Below, one piece after another: positions 14,193 to 26,202 of a stretch of DNA of 60,000 nt (position 1 is its first letter; each line of letters starts with the position of its first letter). Source of the DNA: Phoronis australis (lineage: Eukaryota > Phoronida > Phoronidae); assembly GCA_002633005.1 (NCBI GenBank), contig NMRA01000095.1, positions 437,881 through 497,880 on the forward strand. The letters run 5' to 3'. The position numbers were made by a program, and so were the translations under genes. The notes under the pieces are model-generated. The model was given only the letters and a program-made list of their open reading frames with translations, searched no databases and was not told where the DNA came from.

Positions 14193-14465
14193 GATACAAA
14201 AGCCTCCAGTTTGGGAGTCTGTAAAACTTGGGACATGAAGAAATTGAATTTTCTTTATTCTAGAATTTGGGTCAAGGGCGATTTTGTTGCACACATATTT
14301 CTCAAAATTTCTGACAATGTGTTCACTCTACGGAGGGGGCAATTTTGTTATCTTTCTGGTGATTCTCGAATTTGGGACGACCAATATTATCTATTTCTTT
14401 AATTTTGGGACTAGCTCCAAGGCTGAGCAAAATAATTTAGTTTTCACTGTCCCAAATTGGAGGAT
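14193..14465 (+). repeat. Dispersed repeat family A/B, copy A
   Basis: About 270 bp containing recurrent TTTGGGAC words. Its order matches copy B at 18755-19075: TTGAATTTTCTT, a TTCTCAAA segment, TTTGGGACGACCAATATT, then CTAGCTCC. Similarity is patchy, so it is an old interspersed repeat of unknown class. No terminal inverted repeats or coding capacity seen. Confidence 0.5.
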
Positions 14466-14809
14466 TTTCACCGTATACTGTGGTTGGAATGGAGCTGATG
14501 GGGCTGGTGTTATTTCTAGGTATTCATTTCTTCTTACTTTGAAGTTGGACATATTGGACAGCATATATAGCGCTCTCTAGTAATTACTATTTTTGTTAAT
14601 TGTCAGTGCTAACAATGATCAAATAAATAATGGAACGTTGGAATTTACTGCTAACGAAAATGGTGATTGAAAATAAGGTTGGATTGCTTATTTTTGGGTG
14701 TTTTAAAAGTTGATGCCTTTAAAGTAGATTGACTAAAAGTTGTTTTCAAAATGTGCTTAGCATTTAATATGGTAATTTTTATCAATATCTAAAGTAATTA
14801 TTACTATTG
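14466..14809. other. Non-coding, nothing recognised
   Basis: AT-rich sequence between a dispersed repeat and a trinucleotide microsatellite. No exon, RNA gene or motif cluster seen. Confidence 0.5.
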
Positions 14810-14821
14810 ATATTATTATTA

Positions 14822-14862
<41 letters not shown>

Positions 14863-14864
14863 TA
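14810..14864. repeat. (ATT)n microsatellite
   Basis: Nearly perfect TTA/ATT trinucleotide run with one G interruption near 14824. Simple-sequence repeat in non-coding DNA. Confidence 0.95.
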
Positions 14865-17800
14865 TTTTCTATGTATGCATCTTTAATGTGCATTCAAATC
14901 AATGAAGATTAAGATGGTTTCTTCTATTAATGGATGAAAATTGTTAAAATGGACATTTTTCATTTGAAAAGCTTAGACCAAAAAGCTTGGTTGGCTTTGA
15001 CCTGTAGTTTTTTGAAAATCTAGTCATTGGTGTATTTCTTTAGTTGCTCACTTTTTCAATAGTGAGCTTTTCAAAATAAACGGAACCTTGACTTGACTTG
15101 GTGCAGGTCGGCATTTTTATGTGGTGAGCGCAGGTCTCGAAGTGAGCTGGGATAGTGATCACAACCAAAATGGCTTTTTTGGCCCTAGTATTATTGATGG
15201 AAAGGCTTGAAGTGTCATCATATCTCATCATCTCCTTTAAAAAAATCTAATAATTGAAACTTCACTATTGTATATCGGATATTATTATTATGTTGAAAAT
15301 TTTTGTTGACCGACAATTAACTCAGCACGATGGAGAAGCCATTAAAATATTCAATTTCTTCAAGAAATATTGTTGCTGACTAGTTTGCCTGCCTTTCATC
15401 CTCACACCCCTCTTATTTATTTTGATTAAAGGGTCTTTCAAACAATAGCCCCCCCCCTCTGACACATATCTCCTCACTTTATTTTGGTTTGCCAAGAGTC
15501 CCAAACAGCAGCCAGAAAAGTCATCAATAATGGCCGTCTAATCAACGCCAGTGATGAGAGTTTAATGGAGTTCCTGACCAGTGTTTTTGTCAAATAAAAC
15601 CTTGATTGTTTTTGTTGACACCTAATGCCTTGAGTGTAGACTATCCTAACTGAACATAGCTGATAAAACTTGATCTTTTCTATTGGCCAGCAACCAACGA
15701 ATGGTGTCCTGACGGATCTGTTTCCATGTAGCTTCCTTCAGCAAATTAAGAAACTGTTACACGTATGATGATGAAAACATCTTCTTATCCAAAACATTTC
15801 GATGAAAGTTATTCCCATTCATTGATAGTTACTTTCTGAAGTGTCAAAAGGTTTTTAGGCGATAGCATACTCACTATCAGGGATACTTCTAAATGTTCAG
15901 AGTCATTGATTTCTTTTACACCCCTCTGTGGTACAGTTCAAAAACAAATAAGTTCTGTTCTCCTAAGTCTGTTATTTCAAATGATTACATAACTTTTGTC
16001 AGTTCACTGGGTACATTCTGGTTTAAAGGAGCAAGAGAATCAGTTGCACAAGCTTTTATGCCAAAACTTTTGTTTATTGTCATTATTTTATTTGCTGGTC
16101 AGGACAGTATAATCTCATGGATGTGAAAAAGGAAAACACAAAGATGTCAGTAAAATGTTTCTGTTTTCTTGAATATAATAATATATTAAGAAATTTATCA
16201 AATCTGTATGGCAGTTTTTCTTCAGTTTGGCTTAGTCTCAAAATTACAATAAAATGATGAGTTTGTTAAAATTTAAGTCAGGTATGTATTGTTAAAGCCA
16301 TTTGATTTCAATTTTTATTTTTGTTATTTTCATTAAAAAAATTTCATGTAATAAATCTCACCGTTCTGCCTCATAGTGTTCTAAATTGAAGAAACTTTTC
16401 AGAACCAATTTGAAGTGACATCCTAGCGAAGAAAAGTAATTTTACAACGGCAGAAATTGGCAATTTGTAATGAAATGATAACGTTGTTCTCTGGTCAAAG
16501 CTAATAACTTCAAGAAGTCTATACCATTTTGCAATAATTCCAAAAATGTGTTTTTCAGCAAAAAAATGACAATGTCTATTTAATCTTTGATTACTCAACC
16601 TGACAATAATTGGAGACTGAGAGAGTTATCTCGTTAAAAAAAAAACTTACGTCAGTTTTTACAAGTGAGTTGCTTGATGCAAAACACTTGCTTGGGATCC
16701 TACACTTTAAACCAATTGATTTTCTATTCTTTGGCAGATGTTCTTTTGTTGTGTCTCTCTGGGAAGATTAGGAATCAAGTTTTCTCATTAATTTCATGTT
16801 TATTTTATGTTAACTTTGATGGTTTTGGCCTCTGTGACACACTAGATATGATGAGAGTAAACTAAAGCATTTTTGTTATTGTAGTCACCCTGATTCTCTT
16901 GTCATTTCTTGTGTTTTCCATGTCATCACATTTTGGTATCATTGCTTATCTTCTATTGTTAAACTGATTTATAGTGGTTAAAAATGACAAGCTTTATTCT
17001 TGGATGGGTATTTGGTTAATTTGAATTGTTTTATTTAAGACTGGAGCAGCACAAACTAGATCAAGCTGAAATCACTAATTCTAAACTGGAAAAAACCAAT
17101 CTTCCCATCCAAGCAGTAAAGAAATTCCATTCAGTCCAGTCTTTCGCCATGCATAATTAGCAACGCTAATTCAGTGTAATAAGACAAAAAATACTAAGAG
17201 TTTGAGCTCAAAACATGAACCAAAACAATGGTTTTCAAAGATACCGCAGCATAGAGTTTTATTGGAAAAATGCTGTGTATCAGATCAAAATGTTTCGTCT
17301 GAAATACCGCGTTATGTCACATAAACTAAACATAATTTTTATTACAATCCATTCCAAGCAAAAATAGAATCATGTTTTGGTGGAGTTGGAAATATAAAGT
17401 AAGTTAAAAACTGATTAAGTATCCCATATGACTTATGAAAAATGTCTGTTGAAGATTGTGCAGTCTTATGGAAAGTAGAGATCCCCATGGAGAGACTGAG
17501 CGCTTTCTTTTGTGGTTGATGCTAGTCCAGTCACATGTAACGCTCTTTGTTTTATGAAGTCATTAGGCTATTTTAAGGATGCATTTGGGAGGAACAAATG
17601 TTTACCACAACCGAATCATCGATTGTAAAACCCCAAAACACGTGACCCATTCACGGGTCGTCACGTCGGTTTAGCCAGCCTCCTCCCAATCATGCACGTA
17701 ACTTGATCACATCTTTATTTATTTCTCCCTATGAACCATTGCCTGCCAATTCACCTGAAAACCATCTGAAAAGGTTGAGTCAACAGTCAAATGGTGAAAC

Positions 17801-18754
17801 AACAGCGTTGCAGGGATTGGGTCTGGGGCCAGCTACAGTCAGTTACGTTGGTACCGACAGTAAACCAATTAGAATGCTTGTCAGACAATGGCTCCATCCT
17901 GTTGTTGTTAATAAAATGCTTTGACATCTGCGAGTCTGACATGTTTATGTTTACCACTGGCAGGCTTATGTCTGCTGGGTTACCTGCAGAGAACCGTTGT
18001 TGTGAAAGCGATGTTTTTTGTTTCAAGTTGTGCTGTATCTATTTGTTGGGTTTGTGGCTACGCTGATAGATCAAGTAATCGGGGGACGTGATGTCACAAC
18101 GGGGCGGGGTGGAAATGACACTTCAAAACGTGACAATTTTATGTCAGAAAAATTACTGAATTTTATTGGTTGGCTGTATTTTAAAACTATGGATGGTGGC
18201 AGTTAAAATAGTTGGAATCACGCTTTGTTTCACTTCAGTTGTTCAAATCTACTCGTGTTAATTTTTGTTTCTTTGGATCTACCATTGTAGTCGGAAAAAA
18301 ACGTGGCCTTCCTCTGTTTTCCCAAATTTTGTAAAATTTGATTCATGCTGTTTTGTTCGTTCTTCATTAGATCAGTCCAATATTTTCAACCCTCATCTGC
18401 TGTACAACTGACATAATGTTGAAAGCCTTTGTCTGTGATACCAACCATAACACTAAAAACACCTATAAATCAGACATTGTCTGTTGTGAAAACATGTGAT
18501 GCCTGAAAATGTGTGTAGACTGAGTTAAAGCCTTATCACATTTGTACTTTACCTGAGTGTGCCATCCTCTGCGTAACTACACCTGTTTCGAGTTATTAAA
18601 CATATGGTTTGTAATGTATAGCTGTTACAGCATATTGTTTGGTTAGACTCAGAAATGAAGAACTAAAAATTAAAAGAAACAAAAACCTGCCACTAGCACA
18701 ACTGGTGGAGTTCAACCCCTGCTGCTAAAATCCGCAGACTCGTCCTCCTAGGAA
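14865..18754. other. Non-coding stretch without recognisable genes
   Basis: No supported exon. A run of nine C residues lies near 15450, and SOX-type heptamers at 17225, 17885 and 18282. A few open frames at 17.7-18.2 kb overlap on both strands and show no family resemblance. Confidence 0.45.
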
Positions 18755-19075
18755 TGCCAGGTTTGTACCAAAATGAAACACTGGATCAATTTAGGACAGT
18801 CTCTAAATTTTGGGACTCTCAAATTCCAGCCATCGTTGAATTTTCTTGATTCTGAAGATTGGGACATGTCTAGTTTTGGTGTTCGTCATTTTTCTCAAAT
18901 ATTGGACACTTTATTACGTATCGACAAAGTCTGAGGTAGTCGTTGGAAATAGTTGGCTATGCAAAATTTGTTCTTGATTCTACAGTTTGGGACGGCCAAT
19001 ATTCTAAATTTTGGTACAAGCTCCGATCTTGATTCTTGACCAAAGTTGGTACTGTCCAAAGTTGAGACTTTGTGC
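18755..19075 (+). repeat. Dispersed repeat family A/B, copy B
   Basis: About 320 bp in the same orientation as copy A at 14193. The shared ordered blocks are TTGAATTTTCTTGATTCT, TTTTTCTCAAA, TTTGGGACGGCCAATATTCT and ACAAGCTCC. Copies differ by many substitutions and gaps, so the family is old. Class unknown. Confidence 0.5.
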
Positions 19076-19537
19076 CGTTGTGGTAATACTGTACCCTAAA
19101 TTTTCTGCATTCACTCCTAGTGATTGTGTTTACCAACCATGTGAAGCCTGGTCATACCGAAGTAATTCTCTGAGTGATTTCAAATGGAGAAAGCACAAGT
19201 AGAAACCTGCTGAGTGTTGTTGTAATCTAGAGTAGGAGCCCGTGCACGGTATCATAGTAAAGTCGCGTTTTTACCCAAGTTGACCGTTTTCGCCGTCATG
19301 CAGTCATTTCAAGAAGAGCTTAAAGACATTTTTTCCTTTATTTTCACCTGTTTGAGACACAGAAACTTAACCATTATAGGACCATTTCATAATTTACAGT
19401 CTTTCATTTATTTGCGTTTTTACTTGGTCATTCCTAAAAGTTGAAGTTCGGTGCCTTTCAGTTAGTCACCATTTCGTTGGTGCACCACCAAAAATTATTT
19501 TGAAAATCCGTGTTTAACTCTGACATTCCGAACACGA

Positions 19538-19628
19538 GTTTGGTGCGGCTGGGCCTTTAACAAACTACATATCTGCAAAATGAATTTGGTGCCACCAGGC
19601 CTTTATTAAACTCCATGCCTGCAAAATC
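19538..19628. repeat. Tandem duplication of a 45-bp unit
   Basis: Two diverged units, 19538-19582 and 19583-19628, share TTTGGTGC, GGCCTTTA, AAACT and CTGCAAAAT in the same order. A short local duplication just left of MITE copy 2. Confidence 0.6.
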
Positions 19629-19635
19629 TAGGATA

Positions 19636-19852
19636 TGGTAAAATCTCAAAATTTTGGACAGAAATAATTTTCGATGTCACGGTCTTCCGACATTGTTGCG
19701 AATGCCCACAATTTTTTAAAATATTTTCAGACGATAATTATGGTACAGAGATCGAACATGGTAAACCATAAATTTGATGTTACGTGTCTTTTATGAGATA
19801 ATAAATTTCACCTGTCTGTCATACCGTGTTCTGTGTTAGTAAGATTTTACTT
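19636..19852. mobile_element. Short TA-flanked inverted-repeat element (MITE), copy 2
   Basis: Left end TGGTAAAATCTCAAAATTTT; right end, reversed, AAGTAAAATCTTACTAACAC. It is 217 bp, flanked by TA at 19634-19635 and 19853-19854, nearly the size of copy 1 (214 bp). No coding frame. Probably a non-autonomous mariner-type element, by its TA flanks. Confidence 0.65.
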
Positions 19853-19854
19853 TA

Positions 19855-22800
19855 CCTTAGTTAAAATAGTTTAGGGCACTTGTACTGAAAGGTTCATGTT
19901 GACGATGAAATTTTTGGTATCTTGTTACATTTGCAAATAATTCATATGGTTTCCGACGATGTACTTTTCAACTTTTGTTTTACTGAGCTTTCCTAAACAA
20001 ATTGTACCAGAACAGTGATTATGGCAAGTCTTCAAGTTAGAGAACACAGTGTGACGGAACAGCAAAATTCAACAATAGTGAACAATAAAGACAATGTTAC
20101 TTGATTATTTGAAAACATTATGTAGTATGGCTGTCGCCAACAAATAATGAAATGTTGAACATTTTTGGTAATTGTAACAGTTGAGCTTTTGAAAAAAATG
20201 GAAAATGACAACTTTGGTCATTATTTTTGTTCAAATTTGAGGAAACCTTACATTTATATTTGTGTTGATTGCATTAACTGTCTGTATATTCCTAGTTTGT
20301 GGTTTTTGATGACTTAGTTGAAATAATTTATATTGATTTAGCAATTAAAATGATTTCGCCATGGTTGAGTTATATTTAATTGAGGTTCCACAGCATAGTT
20401 CACCCTATATTGTCAATCATATTCTAGTCACACTCTCCCTGGCTTTTGGTAAATTGGGGGAAAGATATGTTCTATAAACCTTGCCAAGAACAAGCCAAGT
20501 TCAAAGCATAGCTGAACAAGAGCGTGACTGAAGTCTTATTGGCTTATTAGCAGAACATTGGTTGTCTCTGACCTCCCACTGCTAATAAGCAAGCGAGATC
20601 CATTGCTCTCCCTTTTAATGCTTGTCTACCTTATTAACGAACGTAATTTCCATGTCACATGTGATGTTTTCATCCACTCTCGTTCAATTGTTTGTCATCT
20701 CTGCTTCGAATAGTGGCCAGCGTTTGTTAATTCAGAACAATGCTTGACAAATGCAGTCGGCCTATTTTTAGCGGCCAGGGGCTGCATCTGTTGCATTCCT
20801 TCAGGTTTTTATACCGGGTCGACAGCCGGCGCCCTCCTTTCAATTCACGTGCCTCTGATGTTCTGTTGGCTGAGCAGGACAGGAAGTCACTGTGTTCAAC
20901 ATGGCCTGACAATCACATGGCAGAAACACAATTACAGCTAATCAGTGGCTTCCTGCTCTGAGTATTGTTTCCAGTTTTCCAGCGCTTCGATCAAACAAGG
21001 GTACGTAGGGTGGTCTGTGTTCACAGACCATTGTCAATTAAGGAACCTATGTTAATTTTAACAAACATTTGTCTGTAATCACAAGCACCTCAGCTTTGAC
21101 CCATGACCACAAAATGGACTAGTCTGAAAGACTTGGTCTTGCTGTCAAAGTCATCCTGCTCACCCCTGTCAACGTCACTGTTGACATTTGCATGTAATAT
21201 GAATTGTTCCAACAGGCTCAACTGTGGACCTATTGTTCTTTGCTCTAAATAGATTAATCAGCCAGCAGTCAGCGGAAATGACATTTTCTGTTCCTGCTGT
21301 CCTGTGTGGAATTCAGTTTCATTGAGAAATTTAGCCTGGGCTCAAGTGGATCAAGAGGGTTGGGAGATAGAACTGACTGATAGAGTGGCTTGTTTGTAAT
21401 ATTATGTACTGAGACGATGGCTGCTGCTATGTTGTCGCCAGATTTCATGAGGTTGGACTGTTTGTTTTCCTTGTAAAATTATTCAAGGGTTGTTGAAATG
21501 TTAGACAGTCTTGTAACCTATCCTTGCTCCTGCCTCATTGCAGATCTGTGGTTTTATCATCGCTGTTGATCTGCGCACCAACTCTAGGAATGGTTCTGTT
21601 TACGTAATCACTGATTTTTTGTTAATTTTACTTCTTATTTTTGAAAATACTTAAAAGATTCTTCATTTAGGTGTGTAATATTGTGGAAAGTGAAATTTTA
21701 ATTTTGACCTCTTATTAAATGAAGATAAGCTGTTGACAGTTCTGTGGTCACATGATTTGTTATGTTAACAGTTTTTGCTGAGTAACATTTGATAAATATA
21801 AAAAAATTCCCCTGTTCGTGTACATTATTTATTATCAGTTGTTCAAACTTTTCAGCCAGTGATTGCTGATGTCATAGTCTAGCTGTTCCCTACATCAGGT
21901 GTAGGTGCGACAGATTATTTTCTAGAATCCTTGTCTGGCCTCAAAACAATCACACCTGTCTGCCATTGATTTTGAGATTTTGTTTGCCTTCAATTGTTAT
22001 ATAGATAAGACAGAATTCAATCACTCTGCGCTGACAGCTACTATGGTTTTGCTCTGAATAAATTGGGTTATGGAGGTTTTATTCAGGGAGGTTTATTTGC
22101 GATACTTGGGTGCCGTGGCATGGCGAAGATGTTTTGCAAGACTCAAAGAGTATTGAATTATTCCCTCAATCGAATGTGAATGTATGAAAGAAACAGCATA
22201 GTTAATGAGATTTTGGAAGATATTTTGAAGCAATCAAAGAAATGTAAGTTTGAGGTACTTAGGAAATTAGCTTGGTTATAATTATAAGCAGTCGTTCGTA
22301 TTGTTTTTACTGCATTGTTTGCTACCAGGTAGAGTTTTCTTGAAAATGACCAGAAAGTGCTTGGAACTGACGCAGAATTTTTAGTGTGCAGATCGTTACA
22401 GCACCTGTTAATTTTTTTGTCAAGAGCGTTGTTTGAAGTGTGACCAGTGACACGGGGAAATGCTATTAAGTCAATTTATGCGCCATTTTCTGGGAATGAA
22501 ACAGTGCTAGGTATTTCGATCTCTTTCCATTGAGTCATTTCCTAAAGGTTACAAGTTTAAGTAGCGTAGTCTGTTTTAACATGTCCTATTTAATTTTCAA
22601 TGGCCAGTTATGGCATGTCCTATATTAATTTACAGTGGTGAAACACATGAGCCTGCAAAGTTGACGGATTTGCTTAAATTTTTTTTATTTACCAGAATTT
22701 TACATTTGTAACATTATATATTTGAACGGAACGCATTAGTTGGACATCACCTGTATACTGTACAGTACTCAGGTTTTGAATGAGAATACCCGCAGCATAG

Positions 22801-24496
22801 CCAAAATGAGGAAATTCTTTACACAAATTTTCTGTTATAAGTCAGTAAGGATGTAGGTTGTGTTTGGACTGAACTTGGGTGTGCTTAGCGCTATTAGGTC
22901 TTACAAAATTTCAAGAGGCACTTAACGGTGGCTTGTCATAGTGTGAAATTTCTAAATTGACCCATACATTTCTGGCACTGGAACAATTTGGCCCCACCAG
23001 TAATTTTTAAATATATATAATCACTTGCAGTAAATTAAAAGAAAAACCACGACTTGACTCCACGGGATAAAGTTCAGTCTGGTGTTGGGTTTTTATAAAC
23101 TATTTTATAGACTAAATACAAGAATTAGGTAAACAATGGCCATGTACTCTGGCATTTATTGTCCCATTCTGTTATAAACAAGACTGTTACCCACACTGAC
23201 AGGTCTGTTTACAATGCAAAACTAAGTGATGTTAAGAATCTGTTTATGTGATGTAGTAATATAATGTGTTACAATCTTAAAGGATACTTTTAATAATTAG
23301 TTGTTTTTCTTGTCTGTTCCTCTGTACAGATTTGTTTCGTTAAATTAACGACAGTGCTATTCATTAAATTAACAAGAATTTAAGTAAATGCCACTGAGTG
23401 AAATGTTGGAAAAATTCTTCAAGGATAAATTCTTGCATTTTTTTCCATTTTCCTCCGTTGTTCTTAGCTTCTGATTGGTTGGTTCTATAATACCTTGGTG
23501 GTCTTCAGATTTGGCTGTGTCTGTCAACGGCGGATTGGTTGAAGTGATACAAACTGACAGCGAATTGCAGAACAGAACCTGAGCACAGCCCTAACAATCG
23601 ACCAATGCTGGCTTGCAGTGCCCAGTGTTTGAATAATAAACAAATGCTATTATTGTTTGAGCTGTAACCCTTTTTAACCAAAACAAAACCATGTTGCTAC
23701 TCCTCATGGCATTTGCAGAAGATCAGCGCTGATATAAGCTGGCTTCTCTCATTAATCCTGCCCTCTGATGGTCATTGTCAGTATCTGTGACATCACGGGA
23801 CACTCAGCAGTTAAATTTAGAGTGTCTTAGCAGTGCTGGTTATTATCTTGAGACATTCTATTGAGCTGTGGTTAACATATTACTGGGAGCTATCACAGAC
23901 CAAGATGACTTTGTGTGTTGCCAATCGGTAGGTGTTTTATAAAGATCGCAATTAAACAATGTTTTTGAAGAAAATGAACCCAACGATTTGTTTCCAAATT
24001 GGTCTTTCTTGTGTATAATATTTTATAGACCAGTCTCAATTTTATTTAATCGTTATGTGTCGTGCTTCAGTGATTATTAATGTAAGAGTGAGAGGGCAGT
24101 TTCACGTCGTCGGTCCTTGTGCTGTGTTAGTTAGTTCTTCCTGTTCCTGTAATTATCAATGGATAGTTGACAATGGAGCAATGTGGGCCCATTAGTTGCC
24201 CATGTCAGTGTTGATTAGATTCCGACATTATCACGCGTAATTACGGCCACTCTTGACTGTAATTGTCTTTCTCTCGCTATTGTCAGTAGCTAGTATAATT
24301 ATGATGCAGGATTTAGTGTGCGTTGATGAGCGAGTATGACTCTATCCCTGACTTGTCAATACAGTCCCTGGCTATGTTGAGATTGTTGTGGACATCAGTT
24401 CAGTTTTCAAACGACAACTGTCCGTCGTGGGTTTGGTTCATTCTGGCTTATGCATTGAGAAGTCCCCGGCGATGTTTTGTGTGTCCGGGTAGGTAG
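19855..24496. other. Non-coding stretch with candidate regulatory patches
   Basis: No exon is supported. Two patches stand out by CpG and motif content: 20540-20960, with a perfect 12-bp inverted repeat of a homeodomain-like word and a GC-richer block; and about 24060-24310, with ATTA/TAAT words, an ACAATGG heptamer at 24170 and ATTGTC words. I infer possible enhancers; no direct proof is available from sequence alone. Confidence 0.35.
20542..20590. promoter_or_regulatory. 12-bp perfect inverted repeat, homeodomain-like
   Basis: GCTTATTAGCAG at 20542-20553 is the exact reverse complement of CTGCTAATAAGC at 20579-20590, separated by 25 bases. Each arm holds a TAAT/ATTA core. It could be a pair of opposed homeodomain sites or a hairpin. 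Confidence 0.4.
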
Positions 24497-24553
24497 GTTT
24501 GTGTTTTGTGTGTTGGTGTGTGTGCGTTGGTGTTTGTGTTTGTGTTTGTGTTT
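24497..24553. repeat. GT-rich low-complexity tract
   Basis: Irregular GTGTTT/GTGTGT run of about 57 bp. Simple sequence. On the minus strand it appears as an AC-rich open frame, which I regard as spurious. Confidence 0.85.
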
Positions 24554-25275
24554 CCCATGCCTTCTTTGGAACATACTATTTGAGACTGGGCTTTGGGCTT
24601 CTGTATTGTTGTTGAATTGTTGATTTTTATTCATCTTTGTTTCCATCAGTTGCAAGTGTTGAAACCAAGAGATCATTCCATTTTCATTTATTGGTCATAT
24701 GGTAAATATACATCTCCTAGTATTGTGTTTCTGAAATATCAATTAGGACTGTTGTGTATTTGCATTGAATTGTATGGTCATAATTGTTTTTGACCCCATT
24801 TGTAACGAAGACTAATTTAACCCTCGGTATCTCCCTCGACCATTCCAGGTTCTTCTTAACCCACATTTTATTCACATGGTAATTTCTTTTGTCGTATCAA
24901 AAAGAGCTGATTGTACATTTCTTGGGAATAGCTCGAACATATCGATCTAATGAGACTTCAAAGATCAGATGTGTAGCTGAAGGTCCTTCTGAACAATTGT
25001 TCCCAGTTGACTCGACATGGGCCTTCAATAATTTTAGATCTCTTCGCCAGTTGTATTTTAATATCGCTATTTTCTAAGATGATTATTAGTAAGATTTTGT
25101 GTTAATTATTTTGTTGTTTTTGTCCAGTTGATATTTTCAAGATAGAGGTTTTGTATTAATGTCCTGGGAAAACTAGTGAGATTTTTATTATCTTAACAGA
25201 AAATTCTCATGCAAAAAAAACAAACTGGCTGATTCACAAATTCAGTATTAAAACTTGATCGGAAGCTCTGAAGTA
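24554..25275. other. Non-coding, nothing recognised
   Basis: AT-rich sequence with no exon or repeat I can support. Confidence 0.45.
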
Positions 25276-25526
25276 CACTGAAAACTCAACAATTTTGGAC
25301 ACAACATGGCCGACAAGTGAAATTGTATTTTATTGTTTTTTTCCATAAGACATATTTAAGACCAATTTAAATGATTTTCCATGTTTCAAGTACTTTACCA
25401 CAGCTGCCAACAGACAGTTTTGAACATTAATTGTGCACCATCACAACAAGGTTAGATGACCTTGAAAAGTGAAACAAAGGTCATTTTTGGCGATTACGTG
25501 TGTTCGAATTTTGTTAGATTTTACCT
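25276..25526. mobile_element. Inverted-repeat element (MITE), copy 3
   Basis: Left end CACTGAAAACTCAACAATTT preceded by TA (25274-25275). The right end reversed reads GGTAAAATCTAACAAAATTC. The inside word ACAACATGGCCGACAAGTGA is close to that in copy 4 at 41401 (ACAACATGGGCGACAAGTGA). The right TA flank is not preserved, so the right border is approximate. Confidence 0.55.
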
Positions 25527-25924
25527 CTCGTTTAAAATGTTACTTGTTGGAAATCTACTCATTGTGATTTTCCAGCTGGTACTTTGTCAGTTGTCATGTC
25601 TAAGTGCAAGGTCGAAGTTTTGCTCAGTCATGCGGTAGTCTAGGTTCTCTCATCCACCTACACTCGGTGAATTCCTGTACTCGAAAATATGTTTTAATTA
25701 GCAACTTTTGTTAGCTATCCTTGTGTAATTATTTTTTTTCCTTCCCCACAATTTACTTCCTCCTTTCATTCACGTAAAACAATGGATGCAGTTGGCCTAA
25801 TGCTTTAGAACTTCTATATATAGTCTAAATCGAGCAAGTTTAGCCTTGGCTGAGCCAGTGCTGCCTGAATAAAACAATAGACAATGAGCTTAATATAAGC
25901 TGCTGACGTAGACTCTACAATGCC

Positions 25925-26094
25925 TTTAGTCGCGCTGAACTGATGCGACGTCCGCCTAAGATTTTGTCAATATTTAGCTTGGTAAAAATAGCTATTCAGC
26001 TGCAGAGCCTCTATTGTCTCAAGTCTCTGCGGAGCGGGTACAAGAAATCCATACAGCGATGGAATCTCTCCTTGGAGATGAATAGACGGGTGAC
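25925..26094 (+). other. Candidate SoxD 5' untranslated exon
   Basis: The first coding exon of SoxD opens with an acceptor four bases before its ATG, so a noncoding exon must lie upstream. The nearest strong donor is GAC|GTAAGT at 26095, about 200 bp after a TATA-like box at 25894. A transcription start near 25925 is a guess from the TATA distance. A short upstream reading frame of eight codons (26059-26085, MESLLGDE) lies inside. The donor overlaps a TGACGTAA word, so it may instead be a CREB-type site. Confidence 0.35.
25966..25990 (+). promoter_or_regulatory. 25-bp dyad element, copy 1
   Basis: Begins GTCAATATTTAGC and ends with GTAAAAATA. It matches the copy at 26178-26202 at 22 of 25 positions. 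The two halves (TATTTA and TAAAAATA) make an imperfect dyad that resembles opposed MEF2 cores. Confidence 0.55.
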
Positions 26095-26177
26095 GTAAGT
26101 GTTTTGAAGTAAGAACAATCGGCCAGGAACAGTGGGAACAAAAAGTGTGTGTCGTCTGCTCTCATTACTGTCGACTG

Positions 26178-26202
26178 GTCAATATTTAGCCGGCTAAAAA
26201 TA
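26178..26202 (+). promoter_or_regulatory. 25-bp dyad element, copy 2
   Basis: Begins GTCAATATTTAGC and ends GGCTAAAAATA. The centre, TTTAGCCGGCTAAA, is a perfect 14-bp palindrome. It is in the same orientation as copy 1, 212 bp downstream of it, and lies inside the proposed first SoxD intron, 83 bp after the donor at 26095. Confidence 0.55.

Noticed and set aside
16341-16640. A fifth copy of the TA-flanked MITE
   Set aside because: Only a loose AAATCTCACC word is shared at one end and the other end does not match.
24407-24676. Minus-strand open frame rich in KHKHKHQRTHTNTQ
   Set aside because: It is the translation of a GT-rich simple repeat.
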